From: Trichaptum fuscoviolaceum
Taxonomy: Eukaryota > Basidiomycota > Agaricomycetes > Hymenochaetales > Trichaptaceae
Length of the DNA stretch: 64,000 nt
NCBI GenBank assembly: GCA_910574455.1
Contig: CAJSYZ010000009.1
Coordinates: 2,869,040-2,933,039, forward strand
Direction of reading: 5' to 3'
In this document: positions 25,432-35,610 of the stretch, one piece after another
Layout: each line of letters opens with the position of its first letter
How positions within the stretch are numbered: the stretch's first letter is position 1
The notes under the pieces: model-generated
Database searches by the model: none
Told to the model about the DNA's origin: nothing
Seen by the model: the letters and a program-made list of their open reading frames with translations, nothing else
Program-made: the position numbers and the translations under genes

Positions 25432-27191
25432 TTAGTGACCACCGAAGCCGAAGAACTTGTTCTTGTCCTGGTTGTTGTTGTTGTTGTTGTTGTTGTTGTT
25501 GCCCTTCTGGTTGTTGTTGTTTCCGCCCTTGGCCGCTGCGGTTGAAGTTGCAGCGGGTGCAGAGGAGACAGCGGCGGATGAGCTCGCGGCAACGGACTTG
25601 GTAGCAGCGGGCGCGGCAGAGGAGACAGCAGCGTCGGTGGCGGTCGCGTTGGAGGCAGCGGTGCCGTCCGCGGTGACGGAGAAGTAGACCATGTCGTCGA
25701 GCGAACCGTGCTGGGCGACGGCGACGAGGACGGGCTGGTGGTTCGCGGCGGCGTTGATCGACGCAAGGCGGTACACACCGACGTCGAGGCCGTCCGTAAC
25801 GTCAGCAGTAACAATGCCGTTGACCGCCGCGCCGTTGACACCCTTGAAGAACGCGAAGACTGTCGGGTCCGTGGGCTGGGTCTGGTCGATCGCGGATAGC
25901 TTCTCGATGACGACATGGGTGTGGCCGACGATGTCGCCCGCTGCGTTCACGTTCTGCGGCGCGGAGTAGTAGTTGCTGTTCGCGTTCACGAAGTTGCCCG
26001 TCGCGAGGTGCGACACGGCCATCTGGATCGTGAACTCCGTGTTCGCCTTGATCGTGCCGAGGTTCGGGGGGAAGACAAACTTGGAGGACGGCATGTTCGA
26101 AGTGCTCGCAATCACACCCATTGGCGCAGTGTTGCACGATCCAGTCTTGACCTGCGTGCCGTTCGTGAGCGGCTTGTCGACCGTCAGGCAGAAGTTGATG
26201 AAGTTGTTGGACGACGTCGCGGAGGCTACCTGGCCGGCGGTGGGTACCTGCTGGCCGTCTTGCTCGAAGCCGGTGGCGATTACACGCGGGTCGAGGGCTG
26301 AAAGGTCAAACAATAAGTAAGGTGGATAGTTCAGCAAAAGGGACACGCACTCAAGGAGCTCTGTGCATCAGCATCGTTGCCGCTGGCAACAGCAGTGCTC
26401 GATGCCACCGCCGTGTTTGCCGTCGTCGAAGCAGCCGCCTTCGCCGTGGTGCTCGCAATGTTGACGTTGGTCGTCGCAGCCACGCTCACGCTCGTCGTCG
26501 CGAGGGTCGCCGTGGTCGCGCTCCCGGCCTTGCTCGACGCAGCACCACCCACCGGCTTTCCGTTCGTCCCGATTTGCTGTACAGCAGCAAAGTTGGTCGT
26601 CTTGCCGAAGGCGGCGTTGAACGCGTCGGCCTGAGCGCCGGTGCCCTTCGCGGCGGCGTCGGCCGCCTTGGTCGCGGTCGAGCAGGTGGAGATCGCGGCG
26701 GCATTCGCCTGGCAGCTCCTGAGCTGGCCGCAGATGAAGCTGCTGATCACATCGATGTTGTCTGCGGATCCGTGGTTAAACGAGCCTGAGTAAATCAATA
26801 GAATAGTCAGATCTCTTCTTCAAAAAGCCGATTCTGATCACGCACGGGTGTCAACGGGTGCGAAGGAAGTCTCGCGACGGCCATCGAGACCGGCAGCGAA
26901 CTTGATCTGCGGGGTCGAGCAGCGGCCGAAGCTGGGCGTTGATGCGACGTTGTTGTTTCCGCCGCTGCCGCTCTTGGAAGCCGCGGAAGTCGTTGCAGCT
27001 GCAGCGGTCGTCGCCGCTACCGAGGACGCCTTAGCGACGCTGCTGGTCGTGACGGCCGCGACCGAAGAGGAAGAGGAGGCAGCAGCGTTGACAGTGACGG
27101 TCGAGGCAGCAGGGCATGAGAGGGCAGGGGCGGCGTAAGTGAAAGAAGAAAGGGCGAGCACGCTAAGCGCAAGGAGCGACTTGGAGAACAT
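25432..27191 (-). CDS. Secreted protein with Asn-rich low-complexity tail, function unknown
   Basis: The start MFSKSLLALSVLALSSFTYA at 27191 is a signal peptide. The secreted chain has an Ala/Ser/Thr-rich stretch, then a conserved domain with PSFGRCSTPQIKFAAGLDGR, FNHGSADNIDVISSFICGQL, and after a second low-complexity linker LDPRVIATGFEQDGQQVP, NNFINFCLTVDKPLTNGTQ, NMPSSKFVFPPNLGTI, AGDIVGHTHVVIEKL and QHGSLDDMVYFSVTA. The C-terminus is Ala/Ser-rich and ends in ten Asn codons and KFFGFGGH. Two introns are clear. This domain order is a widespread fungal secreted family that I recognise by pattern but cannot name. No catalytic motif is visible. A wall or extracellular role is inferred. Confidence 0.8.
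25471..25500. repeat. (GTT)10 microsatellite within coding sequence
   Basis: Ten perfect GTT units encode ten consecutive Asn on the minus strand; a shorter GTTGTTGTTGTT run follows at 25510-25521. Triplet slippage would change tail length without breaking frame. Confidence 0.95.
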
Positions 27192-27294
27192 TTTTTCGGT
27201 TAAAGCCTGAGAAACCAGGAGATCTTCTTTCAAAAGTTGGTCGTTGATAGGAAATGAAAGTGAGTGCTTTGTGAGCTTTGGCAGGCGAACGACA

Positions 27295-27420
27295 CCAGGT
27301 CGCGAAAGGAGGAGAAGGAATGGGCTGAGGGAAAGGGAACGAAGAAGACCGAAGAACGGAAAACTGTGGGCTGAGAGAAAGAGAGAGGAAGGAGATGAGG
27401 AGAGGAAAGGGAGTCGGGGC
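27295..27420 (-). promoter_or_regulatory. Pyrimidine-rich leader of the secreted-protein gene
   Basis: Purine-rich on the plus strand, hence CT-rich on the coding strand, between the TATA box and the ATG at 27191. CT-rich leaders are typical of highly expressed fungal genes. Confidence 0.5.
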
Positions 27421-27432
27421 GGGTGCACGCTC

Positions 27433-27440
27433 TTATATAA
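27433..27440 (-). promoter_or_regulatory. TATA box of the secreted-protein gene
   Basis: Palindromic TTATATAA 242 bases upstream of the start at 27191, followed downstream on the coding strand by the CT-rich leader. This implies a leader of about 200 bases. Confidence 0.55.
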
Positions 27441-28902
27441 CAAGCCGTGCTGATGGATGAAATGAGTGCAGATTGAATGGCAACGGCTGTAAGGGGCTGT
27501 CCAACTCTTTGATACCGCCAATCATGTCGTGAAGATAATCTCGCTCACATCCATTTGGACTCGGCATTACTCTGCCATCCTTTTTCCCGGGTTGCTCGTC
27601 GGCACACGGCAGAATCGCATTGACGTGTTAGATGCAGATTTATTTGAACAATCATTGATTCTCGTCGCCTCCGAGAGCTGGGGCAAACATATGCTGCGTC
27701 GCGTGTACATATGTCTGTTGTCGTCTCTTAAGACTTACGACTGACTTGGCTCAAAAGCAAAGCCATCTCAGGCTTTAGTTTTTTTTCTTCAGAGGTACGC
27801 TGCACGCGCCTCGCTCACCGGCCGTCGCTAACGAAGACCCGAACACCTCCTTAGATTGAGCCAGTATAACTCCGGAACAACAACAACAACGCCCTGCACG
27901 GATTTTGCCAATTCGTCTCAGGAACATCAACAGAGCCGCGCGGTATAAATAGATGGGCCAATGGGCAGGATTAGATGGGACATCGGACATCAATCAGGCG
28001 TAAAGAGGAACGAGATGTCCCGGTTTTTGCGAGCAGATGCGTGTCCGTCCCTGGCGACAAGGAGCGTTGGTTGGGACTTCTCGTTGAAGGTGCGTGCGTG
28101 CGCGTCTGTAACCACGGCGAGCTATGCAGGATCCGAGCGACGCCTACGGGCGCAAGAGCCGACGGTGCAGGTGCTCGTCGTCGACACCGTCGAGAACCAA
28201 GTTTGCTCGTCGGGGCGGACTATGACTTCAAGTTGACTGTTGCGGGGGCTCAATTAATTGGTTTCATCATTCTGCGAGGTCCATCCCTGTCCCGCCTTGC
28301 GCTGAAATTCGAACACTCCCACAAACGGCGTGTTGGGCCGTGCCTCTGAAGTTCATAACGCATCACGGGCGTAAACTCTTAATTAAAGATGCTTATTACT
28401 ATGAATAAAGTGTTGAAGCAAGCGATATAAGTGACGCATATGGCGAGAATGATTAGCGAGGGATTGTCGCTGTGCCTGGGTATGTTTTTGCCGTGATCTG
28501 CGTGGGGCGCGGTCGCGTAAACGTTGCTGACCTTCGACATAGACTACCCAGCTGCGTTTGATCTGCGTTGCTATGAAGTATGTCGGGAAGGTTACACCCA
28601 CGCGTTCACTCGCACGACATATCATGTCATATCATATCAGCAACTGCGAGCTGTATCGTCTCCTAGCGCACAGCCCGATGGCGATGATGGTGATGCTCGC
28701 CAAGCCCGACAACCGATTCCGTCCAGCCGCCACCGTGCGGGCCTCGAGCTCCGTGCAAGTTGCCGCCCGTTCTTCCGCTCGCGACGTATACTACCTCCTG
28801 ACGTCGACCGTCACAAACAACGCGACGCAACGAGAAGCGCCCCCGCGCTCACAGAGGCGCCGTCGGTGGGCCTAGATCAGCCACGTTCGCATTCAGAGCT
28901 CC
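27441..28902. other. Gene-poor region, part 1
   Basis: No gene is recognised. Open stretches of 60-200 codons exist on both strands but lack family resemblance, sensible starts or supporting splice signals. Confidence 0.4.
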
Positions 28903-29209
28903 ATGTCGAGCGGCGAAGAATCCCTGGCAGGAGACGACCGACATCTGAACCACCCAAGGCGCTGGTGCTACAAGTGCGACATTCTAGTCGACGTAGCATC
29001 AGGATCCAGGTACCGGTGGTAGTCTGCGTGCGCACGATATTAAAATACTGGTACTGTTCACTTTCCCTGCCAGAGATTCTTCAGTCGGCATTGGACGCTT
29101 CACAGATTCAGCAACCCAGGCCGATTTAGGCATGAAGCAATCAAAGACGGTCGTTAACAGAGCATGGCCAACAGAAACCAAGGCTGTGGCAGACGCATCA
29201 CTTCGCTAG
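28903..29209 (+). CDS. Possible small CxxC protein (weak)
   Basis: MSSGEESLAGDDRHLNHPRR, followed by WCYKCDILVDVASGS, can be spliced over an intron at about 29011-29070 (GTACCG to CTGCCAG) to RDSSVGIGRFTDSATQADL and a TAG at 29207-29209, giving roughly 80 residues. The WCYKC segment recalls the N-terminal zinc ribbon of some RING E3 ligases (for example the RNF115/126 type), but no RING domain follows. This may be a small real gene, the remnant of a larger one, or chance. Confidence 0.25.
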
Positions 29210-31331
29210 GAGGTCAAGGCCGGCCGCGTTCAACGATCCCATGTACTTGTGTACTGCATAGAAGAAAGCATTGGGCCCTATGTATATTTACTTCTGCCTG
29301 TGTCGTCCAATTGGCATGGTCCAGTGGCCCAGTGAACGGTCTTCGGCTATAAGGCTAATTGATCACAGATCGCAGTGAGCACCGCACACACTTTTTTAAT
29401 GCAAACGTTCGCAGACTCACATATGGCCACACACAAGTTACCAGATTATCAGTATAAGAGTCAGAAGCGATTTCATGATCAACAAGCGCCCAATGCCAAG
29501 CGAGGTCCTGCTCACGGCGCTGACCACTGACGTCTTGTGCCTACTTATATGCCGCAATGATATAAGAACGCGAGGATCATCCCATCACAGCTGTCCATCA
29601 GCGTCCACGAGTCACATCGCCCACGTCCATCACCGCTCAAGTTGTACTTGCGCCTGTGGGAGCCTGAGTTTCGGGACAGCGGCATTGCAAACTCTGGAAC
29701 TTGTATCGGCTTTGACTTTCAAGGTATGTAAGAGCAAGATCGTACCGTAAGTCATCTTCAGTCGGCTGCTCGAGTCCATCTTGAATGCGATGTTAATAGA
29801 ATAGATGAAAGAATAAACAGTGATGAAATTCGTGCTCGAGTCTTTGGAATGTCGTCATTTGTCCTCGCCTTCACTTTGAGCTTGCCTTTTGAATCCAATT
29901 CATAGCAATCGACAGGAGTGCAGATCGAGCTAACCATTCCCTGCGTGCAGGAATGCCAGTGGTACACTGCGTTATTTTGAGTTTTCTTGGTTTCTGTAGG
30001 ATCAAGAATAGGCTACAGAGGATCGGCCTCCCCAGAACTGACCTTGCAACTTGTAGTATCAAGATGATCGCATGTCTGGTATATCTGCGAACCGTCTGCC
30101 CAGGATCAAAAGGAATCGAGCGTGTAGTACATGGCGGCATCTCAGACTCGATCGACAACGTGACGGCAGAAGCCTAGGCTTGTCCAGTCTGATTGATGTC
30201 CATCACCTGTGGGAAGGCAAACTACGTGCCAACACTTTGTACAGCTCGTATCATGGTCACGGTGCGAACCCACCTACACACAAGCTCTCTGCACAGTGTT
30301 TGTCTTCAGTGGGGGTCGACTAGTAGCCAGTGGACCAGTGACAAGCTCCAGGCTAAGTTAAAAGGAGCCGCAGGCCCAAGTGCGCCTTCCGCACTTTTTT
30401 GCTTTCTTACACCACAGTGAACGTAATAGCAAAACGGGTACGATGGGTGGAAGAAACACCATGTCCAAGTTTCTCCTTCTGTCTCCTTTTCTCTTCCTAT
30501 CTGAGTCGCCATTCTCTGTCCACTAGCAAGCATCGACCAAGATCGGCTTCTCTGTCAGCCGAGTCTTCTAATCTTGTCCCATGTCGCAGCTCGCAGCTGG
30601 TAGTCGAGTCATAAAAGTGATATCGTCTTCTCCCATCAATCCGACTAATCCGAATACTCAGGCTATAGTTTGGGCAACCATTGCCACCATGACCTGGGAA
30701 GAAAAAAGGTTCGAACCGTGCCAGTAACGAGTTTCGTAAGAGAGGCATCAATTATGATGCACCAGACTTCATTTCCATTTCAAAGCATCTTGAGCCCTAC
30801 TTGTACACTCAACTCCGGCTTCTGTGTCTTGTGGCTTGTCTAGTCTGGTCCTGTCTTGTTTCACTCTCTTCACATATGTATGCAGTTCGTAGCCATAGCG
30901 GTTCGCCAGATTCACCTGATGGGGTGGTGTGCCTGAATCCCTCAGAGAGCAGATACCTTGTGAGAAAGCAGGGCCGCGACTCTCGAGAGCGAGACAAGAG
31001 TCAGAAATATTCCGAAAGCCGTCCCTATAGAAGTTCGATATGTCACAGAGCCCGAGGAGGACAGAGAAGTTGAGGTTGATTTCCTCCAGGACGTGAAGAA
31101 GTACGAGCAAGACTCACGTAGAACTTGATGTCGAGACTTTATTGCCAGACCAGGACCTCCCATTATGTTATTCTTGTATATTGATGTGCAACTGTACAAT
31201 GCAGCAAAATCGACAGCGAGAGCGAAGAAGGGTAATGATCTAGAATATTAGTGAGTTCTTTAATGTGCATCTTGGCTCATGCACCTCCCTCCGCCTACCT
31301 TCAATTCGGAAACATAACGCACCAGAAGAGA
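29210..31331. other. Gene-poor region, part 2
   Basis: No supported gene in 2.1 kb. Similar words ccagtggcccagtgaac (near 29320) and ccagtggaccagtgac (near 30330) occur about 1 kb apart. No tRNA, rRNA or transposon coding region was found. Confidence 0.4.
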
Positions 31332-32721
31332 TTATGCGCGAATTCCAACCGGCGCGCTGATAGCGATCTCTCTCCGAGTTGGTAGCCCTTCCAAATTCCC
31401 ATTCCCATTCCCTACCTCGACCTCCCGCCGATCCCTTTCAGTCACCTCCCGCCCTCCATGCACACCGCCCTCCTCCGCCCACTCCAGCGCCTTCAGCACA
31501 TCCCCCAGGCCCATATCCACCCTCCGCGTCATGCGCATCCCGCGCCCCAGCCCGAGGTCATCCAGAGCCATTGCCGCCTCGGGGCCCTGCTCTCCGAGTC
31601 GCGCACGGTCGAGGTCCTGCGAGACCTCCCACGCGTCGATGCCGTACCGCATAAGCGCGGCCGTCGCTGGGTCCGTGGTGTCCAGCAGAGCGCGCGTCTG
31701 TGCACTCAGCTCGTGCGCGAGCAGTCCCCACGCCCCGCGCGCCACTTCTGCAACGTATGGGTGCGAGGTGTAGGATGCAAGGAGGAAACAAGGGGAGGAG
31801 CCTGAATGTACCAAAAAAGATCATCTGGGTTAGACTTTGATGAATAAATATACGGTAGAGAAAAGACGTACATATCCCACTTATTTGCTGTTCTCTCAAC
31901 ACTTGGGGTGGTATTTGCGGATTATACACATCTACTAGTTCCCCGGATATCGGGTCTGGAAGGGCATCACCTAGGCGGTAAAGCCGCTGACACGCAGGAC
32001 AGATACGTCGGTATTTCCGAGTCTTATTGAACCAGACGATCTACATGAGAAAATCATCATTTAGAGAGAAAAGGAGAGATGATAATGCGATTAGAATGAA
32101 AAGTACACTCACCAACGCAATCTCCTTCGGCAAGACGGCTTCCAAAACGTGCAGCACGCCGGCCCTCGAAAAGGACGCGCACGTCTCGTCCTCGAGCGAG
32201 GGCGGCGGACAGAAGAACGATGCGAGGAACGCGCCGGCGTCTTTCACTCGAGGGCCGTTGCCTGGGTCGCAGATGAAGGGGTTCTCGAGGCCTGTGCTGG
32301 GCACTGGAGGCTGCAGGGTGGGTTCATTGTCGGCAGCGAAGGCATTGATAGAGGAGTGGGTAGAGGAAGAAAGAGGTTGAGGTTGTGGCGGATTAGGATG
32401 ATTGATGAGGAGAGACGTATTTGTTTCTGGATAAATTGGCGATGAACATCGAGACGCGTTTCTCGACATTCGATGTCCATCTGTAATTTGTGCTAGTGTG
32501 GTCTCCTTTTCCTCATGCTTTTCCTCCATTGCCACTATATCCAGGTTCTGTTCGCGTAGTACGTCGGCGCCACTCGCCCTCGCTCGCTCCTCATCTTGTC
32601 CATCAACAGGAGACGCATCCCGCTCCTGCACAGACAAAGACACCGACAACCTCTTTGATTTCTGCTTTTCCTTCACATTCTGTTGTTTTCTCTTCTTCTT
32701 TGAGTTACAGGGACCTGGCAT
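31332..32721 (-). CDS. Conserved fungal protein of unknown function with CxxC motif
   Basis: The start MPGPCNSKKKRKQQNVKEKQ at 32721 is strongly basic and may be a nuclear signal. A disordered Ser/Pro region follows, then a compact segment of three exons: GNGPRVKDAGAFLASFFCPP, AGVLHVLEAVLPKEIAL, WFNKTRKYRRICPACQRLYR with LGDALPDPISGELVDVYNP, and LLASYTSHPYVAEVARGAWG. The tail ends VGIRA at 31332. The CPAC next to aromatic and basic residues suggests a half zinc ribbon. I know this layout only as uncharacterised basidiomycete proteins, so no function is claimed. No signal peptide or membrane helix. Confidence 0.65.
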
Positions 32722-33372
32722 GTTTTAAACAGTTCAAGAGCGCTCGAGTTGATCCTAGGAAAACATGTACGGTTGGAGAAAGAGGTTGCGATTGCAAGCC
32801 TCACGTTGAGTCGATGAACTTGAATTGGGAACTTCAAGTTGAAGGTGCACGTGATCGCGTCGCAATTAGACGCGTCCTCTGCCAGTGACCGCGCCGGTCA
32901 GGTCCTCTTATACACTTTTCATTTCCGGGATGAATAGGGCATATATCTAGTTATTATAAAGTGTTATGATAATGTATATAAATGAGATCTTTATGCTACA
33001 AACAGACCAAAGACAATCAGAATTCTGGGCCATATGTAGAGCTCACGAAGACTGCAATATACAAGTCCGTACCCACTTCCACAGGCCCCAGCGACTCCTT
33101 CGATTATAAGCAGATCCATCTTCGATAATATAAGTCCCCATGAGAAGGATAGCTGCTTTGACGGATGAAGGCTTTCTTGCCGCAAGGCTCTAGTGGCATT
33201 TGTAAGAAAAAGCTTATTTCCGAGTCTAAGTTGAGCCAGTAAATCTTGGATGGCTGCACATGCATACACGAGTGCTAGAAGATAGCCCGGGGTTCCTTGG
33301 TACCTGGATCTCAAAGACAACCCCTTGGCGCAAGCTCTTAGAAGTTGAAATACCAAGATGTAGCACATGAAA
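32722..33372. other. Intergenic region with promoter-like words
   Basis: Just upstream of the minus-strand gene lie GAACTTCAAGTTGAA (a near palindrome), CACGTGATC and ACGCGT (32815-32880). These resemble fungal bHLH and cell-cycle promoter sites. The remainder to 33372 is AT-rich with nothing recognised. Confidence 0.35.
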
Positions 33373-33702
33373 CTAGCCGTAGATCGAGATCAAGAACTTG
33401 AACGCACGGGAGACGCACTGGTTAAAGCAAGAGGGAGAGATGGTGGAATTTTCACACTCAGACTGGCAGAATGTCTGCGGTCTGAAGTAAGCCAATCATT
33501 AGAGTTTGAGTCGGGGACATTCAGTAGCGGGCTCGAGCGGGGATGATATGCCATTAACAAATCAGAAGGATTCCAACCTTATGTGTAAAGTCGGGCTTCG
33601 TGAAGCCCTTCGGGGTATCCTTCGCGCCGAGCACGACTTCTAATACCTTGCAATCTGGGGACGATAGGGCATCCTGCGGTGCTTTCGGATTGATAACCTG
33701 GT
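33373..33702 (-). CDS. Small cysteine-containing protein, 5' end unresolved
   Basis: Two exons read well on the minus strand: VINPKAPQDALSSPDCKVLE with VVLGAKDTPKGFTKPDFTH (33598-33702), and, after an intron ending at 33471, TFCQSECENSTISPSCFNQC with VSRAFKFLISIYG and TAG at 33373-33375. The second exon has five cysteines in a CxxxC...CxxxC pattern like many small secreted proteins. Upstream at about 33750-33850 a hydrophobic stretch (FALLLASFVLTIWTLGGHLG) could be a signal peptide, but a stop codon precedes it and I could not place the start. I do not know the family. Confidence 0.45.
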
Positions 33703-33923
33703 GGGTTAAATCAGTTCAAAAAATAGACTTGCCTAAAAGTTACCCAAATCACGAGCTATAAGTCCAAGATGACCTCCGAGTGTCCATATTGTTAGTACGA
33801 AACTCGCCAAGAGCAATGCAAATTATGCAGCTGTTGCTACCGCAAGAAGCTAAGTAAAGAAAAACGTCAGGGATGATACAAGTGCGAAAATCTAAGATAC
33901 CGTATGCAATGTACATACAGTCT

Positions 33924-35029
33924 CTATCTGGGCACATAGCCCTCCCAGAGCATAACTGGCCACGAAATCTGCTCCCCCTCGTAGTCTATGCTGCTCTTGT
34001 ACATTGGACGAAAGCCGAGTCGAGTATACACCGGAGTGCCCGCTTGAGATGCCTCCACGAACATTCGAACCTTTCGAAGTTCAGACACCTGTGGATCTGG
34101 ATTCTCGGAACTAGGATCACTCTTCAGAGGAGAGGTGGTTGAGAGGGGGGAAGCTCTTGTAGAGATGTTCAATGGCTGCCCATCTTGAAGCTTCGGATAT
34201 GGGGACGGGTAGGGAAATGCAAGCGGATCTACCGAAACCGCGAGCTCTTGGCAGTGCTGAAGCAATGTACGAGCAACACCGCACCCTTGGTACGCAGGGT
34301 GAACAAAGAGTAGTTCCCTACAAATTTCGAACATAAGTTGCAATGAATCCGTAATTTGCAATATCAGTTCACTTACAGAAGCCAATCGTCATCCGATATC
34401 CTTTCCTTCCGTACCCTTTCCATCTCCCCCTTGAATAGAGATAGGAACTTGAAGTCGGTCCCTGTAGCGTCTTCGCCATATACAACTTGTCTGAGTTTCT
34501 TGGTAACAGGGGAGACGTAGTCATCCCACAACCTGGCTTTGGTGGTCCGAGAAGAGAGGAGCGCTCGTCGAACATGCGCGGGCGGGCGTAATTTCACAAG
34601 ACCAGCCGCCACCCCCGTAACGCCATTGATTGTCACTGTTCCCTTTGATTGCTCGCCTCGACCGTATAGGATCGTGGGGCCGACAGTCGGCACAGGGGCA
34701 TTCGCGTCTTCCACAACAGCCATGACCATAACCTTCCCCTCTCTTACGCCCTTTTGCAACGAGTCAATACTGGCTTGAAAGTCTGGCCAATGTCGAGGAT
34801 GTGCGCCAGAACGCACTAGGTCTCGGCGCAGTGGAGAAATCAGCCTAGAAGCTGGCTCTCCAGAAGCCCCGGAGAAGGCAAGGAGATCTGCCGTTGCCAA
34901 TGCAGGGAATGCAGCAGATGTGGCTGGTAATATGGTTATTCGGGGTTTGCGAAAGTCGCTTCCCGCTGCCAGTGACAGCGCCGAAGCATTACTAGCACCA
35001 TACGGGGAAGAGATTGATGCTTCAGACAT
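33924..35029 (-). CDS. GNAT-family N-acetyltransferase
   Basis: The start MSEASISSPYGASNASALSL at 35029 leads into FRKPRITILPATSAAFPALA and GKVMVMAVVEDANAPVPTVG, and a long first exon ends with RKERISDDDWLL. After an intron near 34322-34379 comes the acetyl-CoA loop ELLFVHPAYQGCGVARTLL (V.P..QG.G.A pattern of GNAT motif A), a Ser/Pro-rich insert, then VRMFVEASQAGTPVYTRLGF (motif B) and WPVMLWEGYVPR. The domain order is that of fungal GNAT proteins of about 350 residues. It transfers acetyl from acetyl-CoA to an amine that cannot be predicted. The first-exon region upstream of motif A is atypically long. Confidence 0.85.
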
Positions 35030-35610
35030 GCGATACGACGGACAATGTTATAGATTTGTATGGTTGTTTTGATTAGCAATGGAGAGTGGAGACTGTGAGT
35101 AAGGGCATCCAAGCTGGCTTGGTTTACACATGCTGATATATACTTTTGGCTCGTGCAGGGTTTGTTGCAGCATGCGTAGACCTTGATGGTGGCTTGAAGC
35201 TTCTCCCAATATCTCCGAGTCTATACACAGCCCTGTCTTGAGTACCGAACGGTAGTATTTGCACTTGGCCTCTTGATGCAATTGAGGGCCTGAAACAATG
35301 CCGTGTTTTGAATCATGGTTTGAGTCGCAAATCTAGTTGAAGGTATATTGATTGCAACATTCCATGTATGTTGGTGCAATGTGTATGTGGTCCATTACTT
35401 GCTTTTCCTTCCTCGGTAACTTACCCCTTTGTTTCTTTCATGGCTGATCTACTTTTGGGTTCTTTGAGTTAGGAACCTTGTCATGTCTCACTTACTGCAA
35501 ATCATTTACGAAAAGATGACTGTACATCTATACTTACGCATGTGAAAGGCCTAGCACCTGGGGTATATCAGCAAGCTGTGGACCAAAGGCTCTCTTCGCC
35601 CACCGAAGTC
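35030..35610. other. Divergent intergenic region
   Basis: Upstream of both the acetyltransferase and the first MpaB-like gene. No gene and no clear TATA box. Confidence 0.4.

Noticed and set aside
28524..29129. Plus-strand open stretch of 201 codons
   Set aside because: Composition is Arg/Pro/Ser biased, no family resemblance, and it overlaps intron-like sequence.
30708..30717. GGTTCGAACC, like the T-loop (B box) of a tRNA
   Set aside because: Flanking bases do not form a T stem, and no anticodon or acceptor arm can be folded around it.
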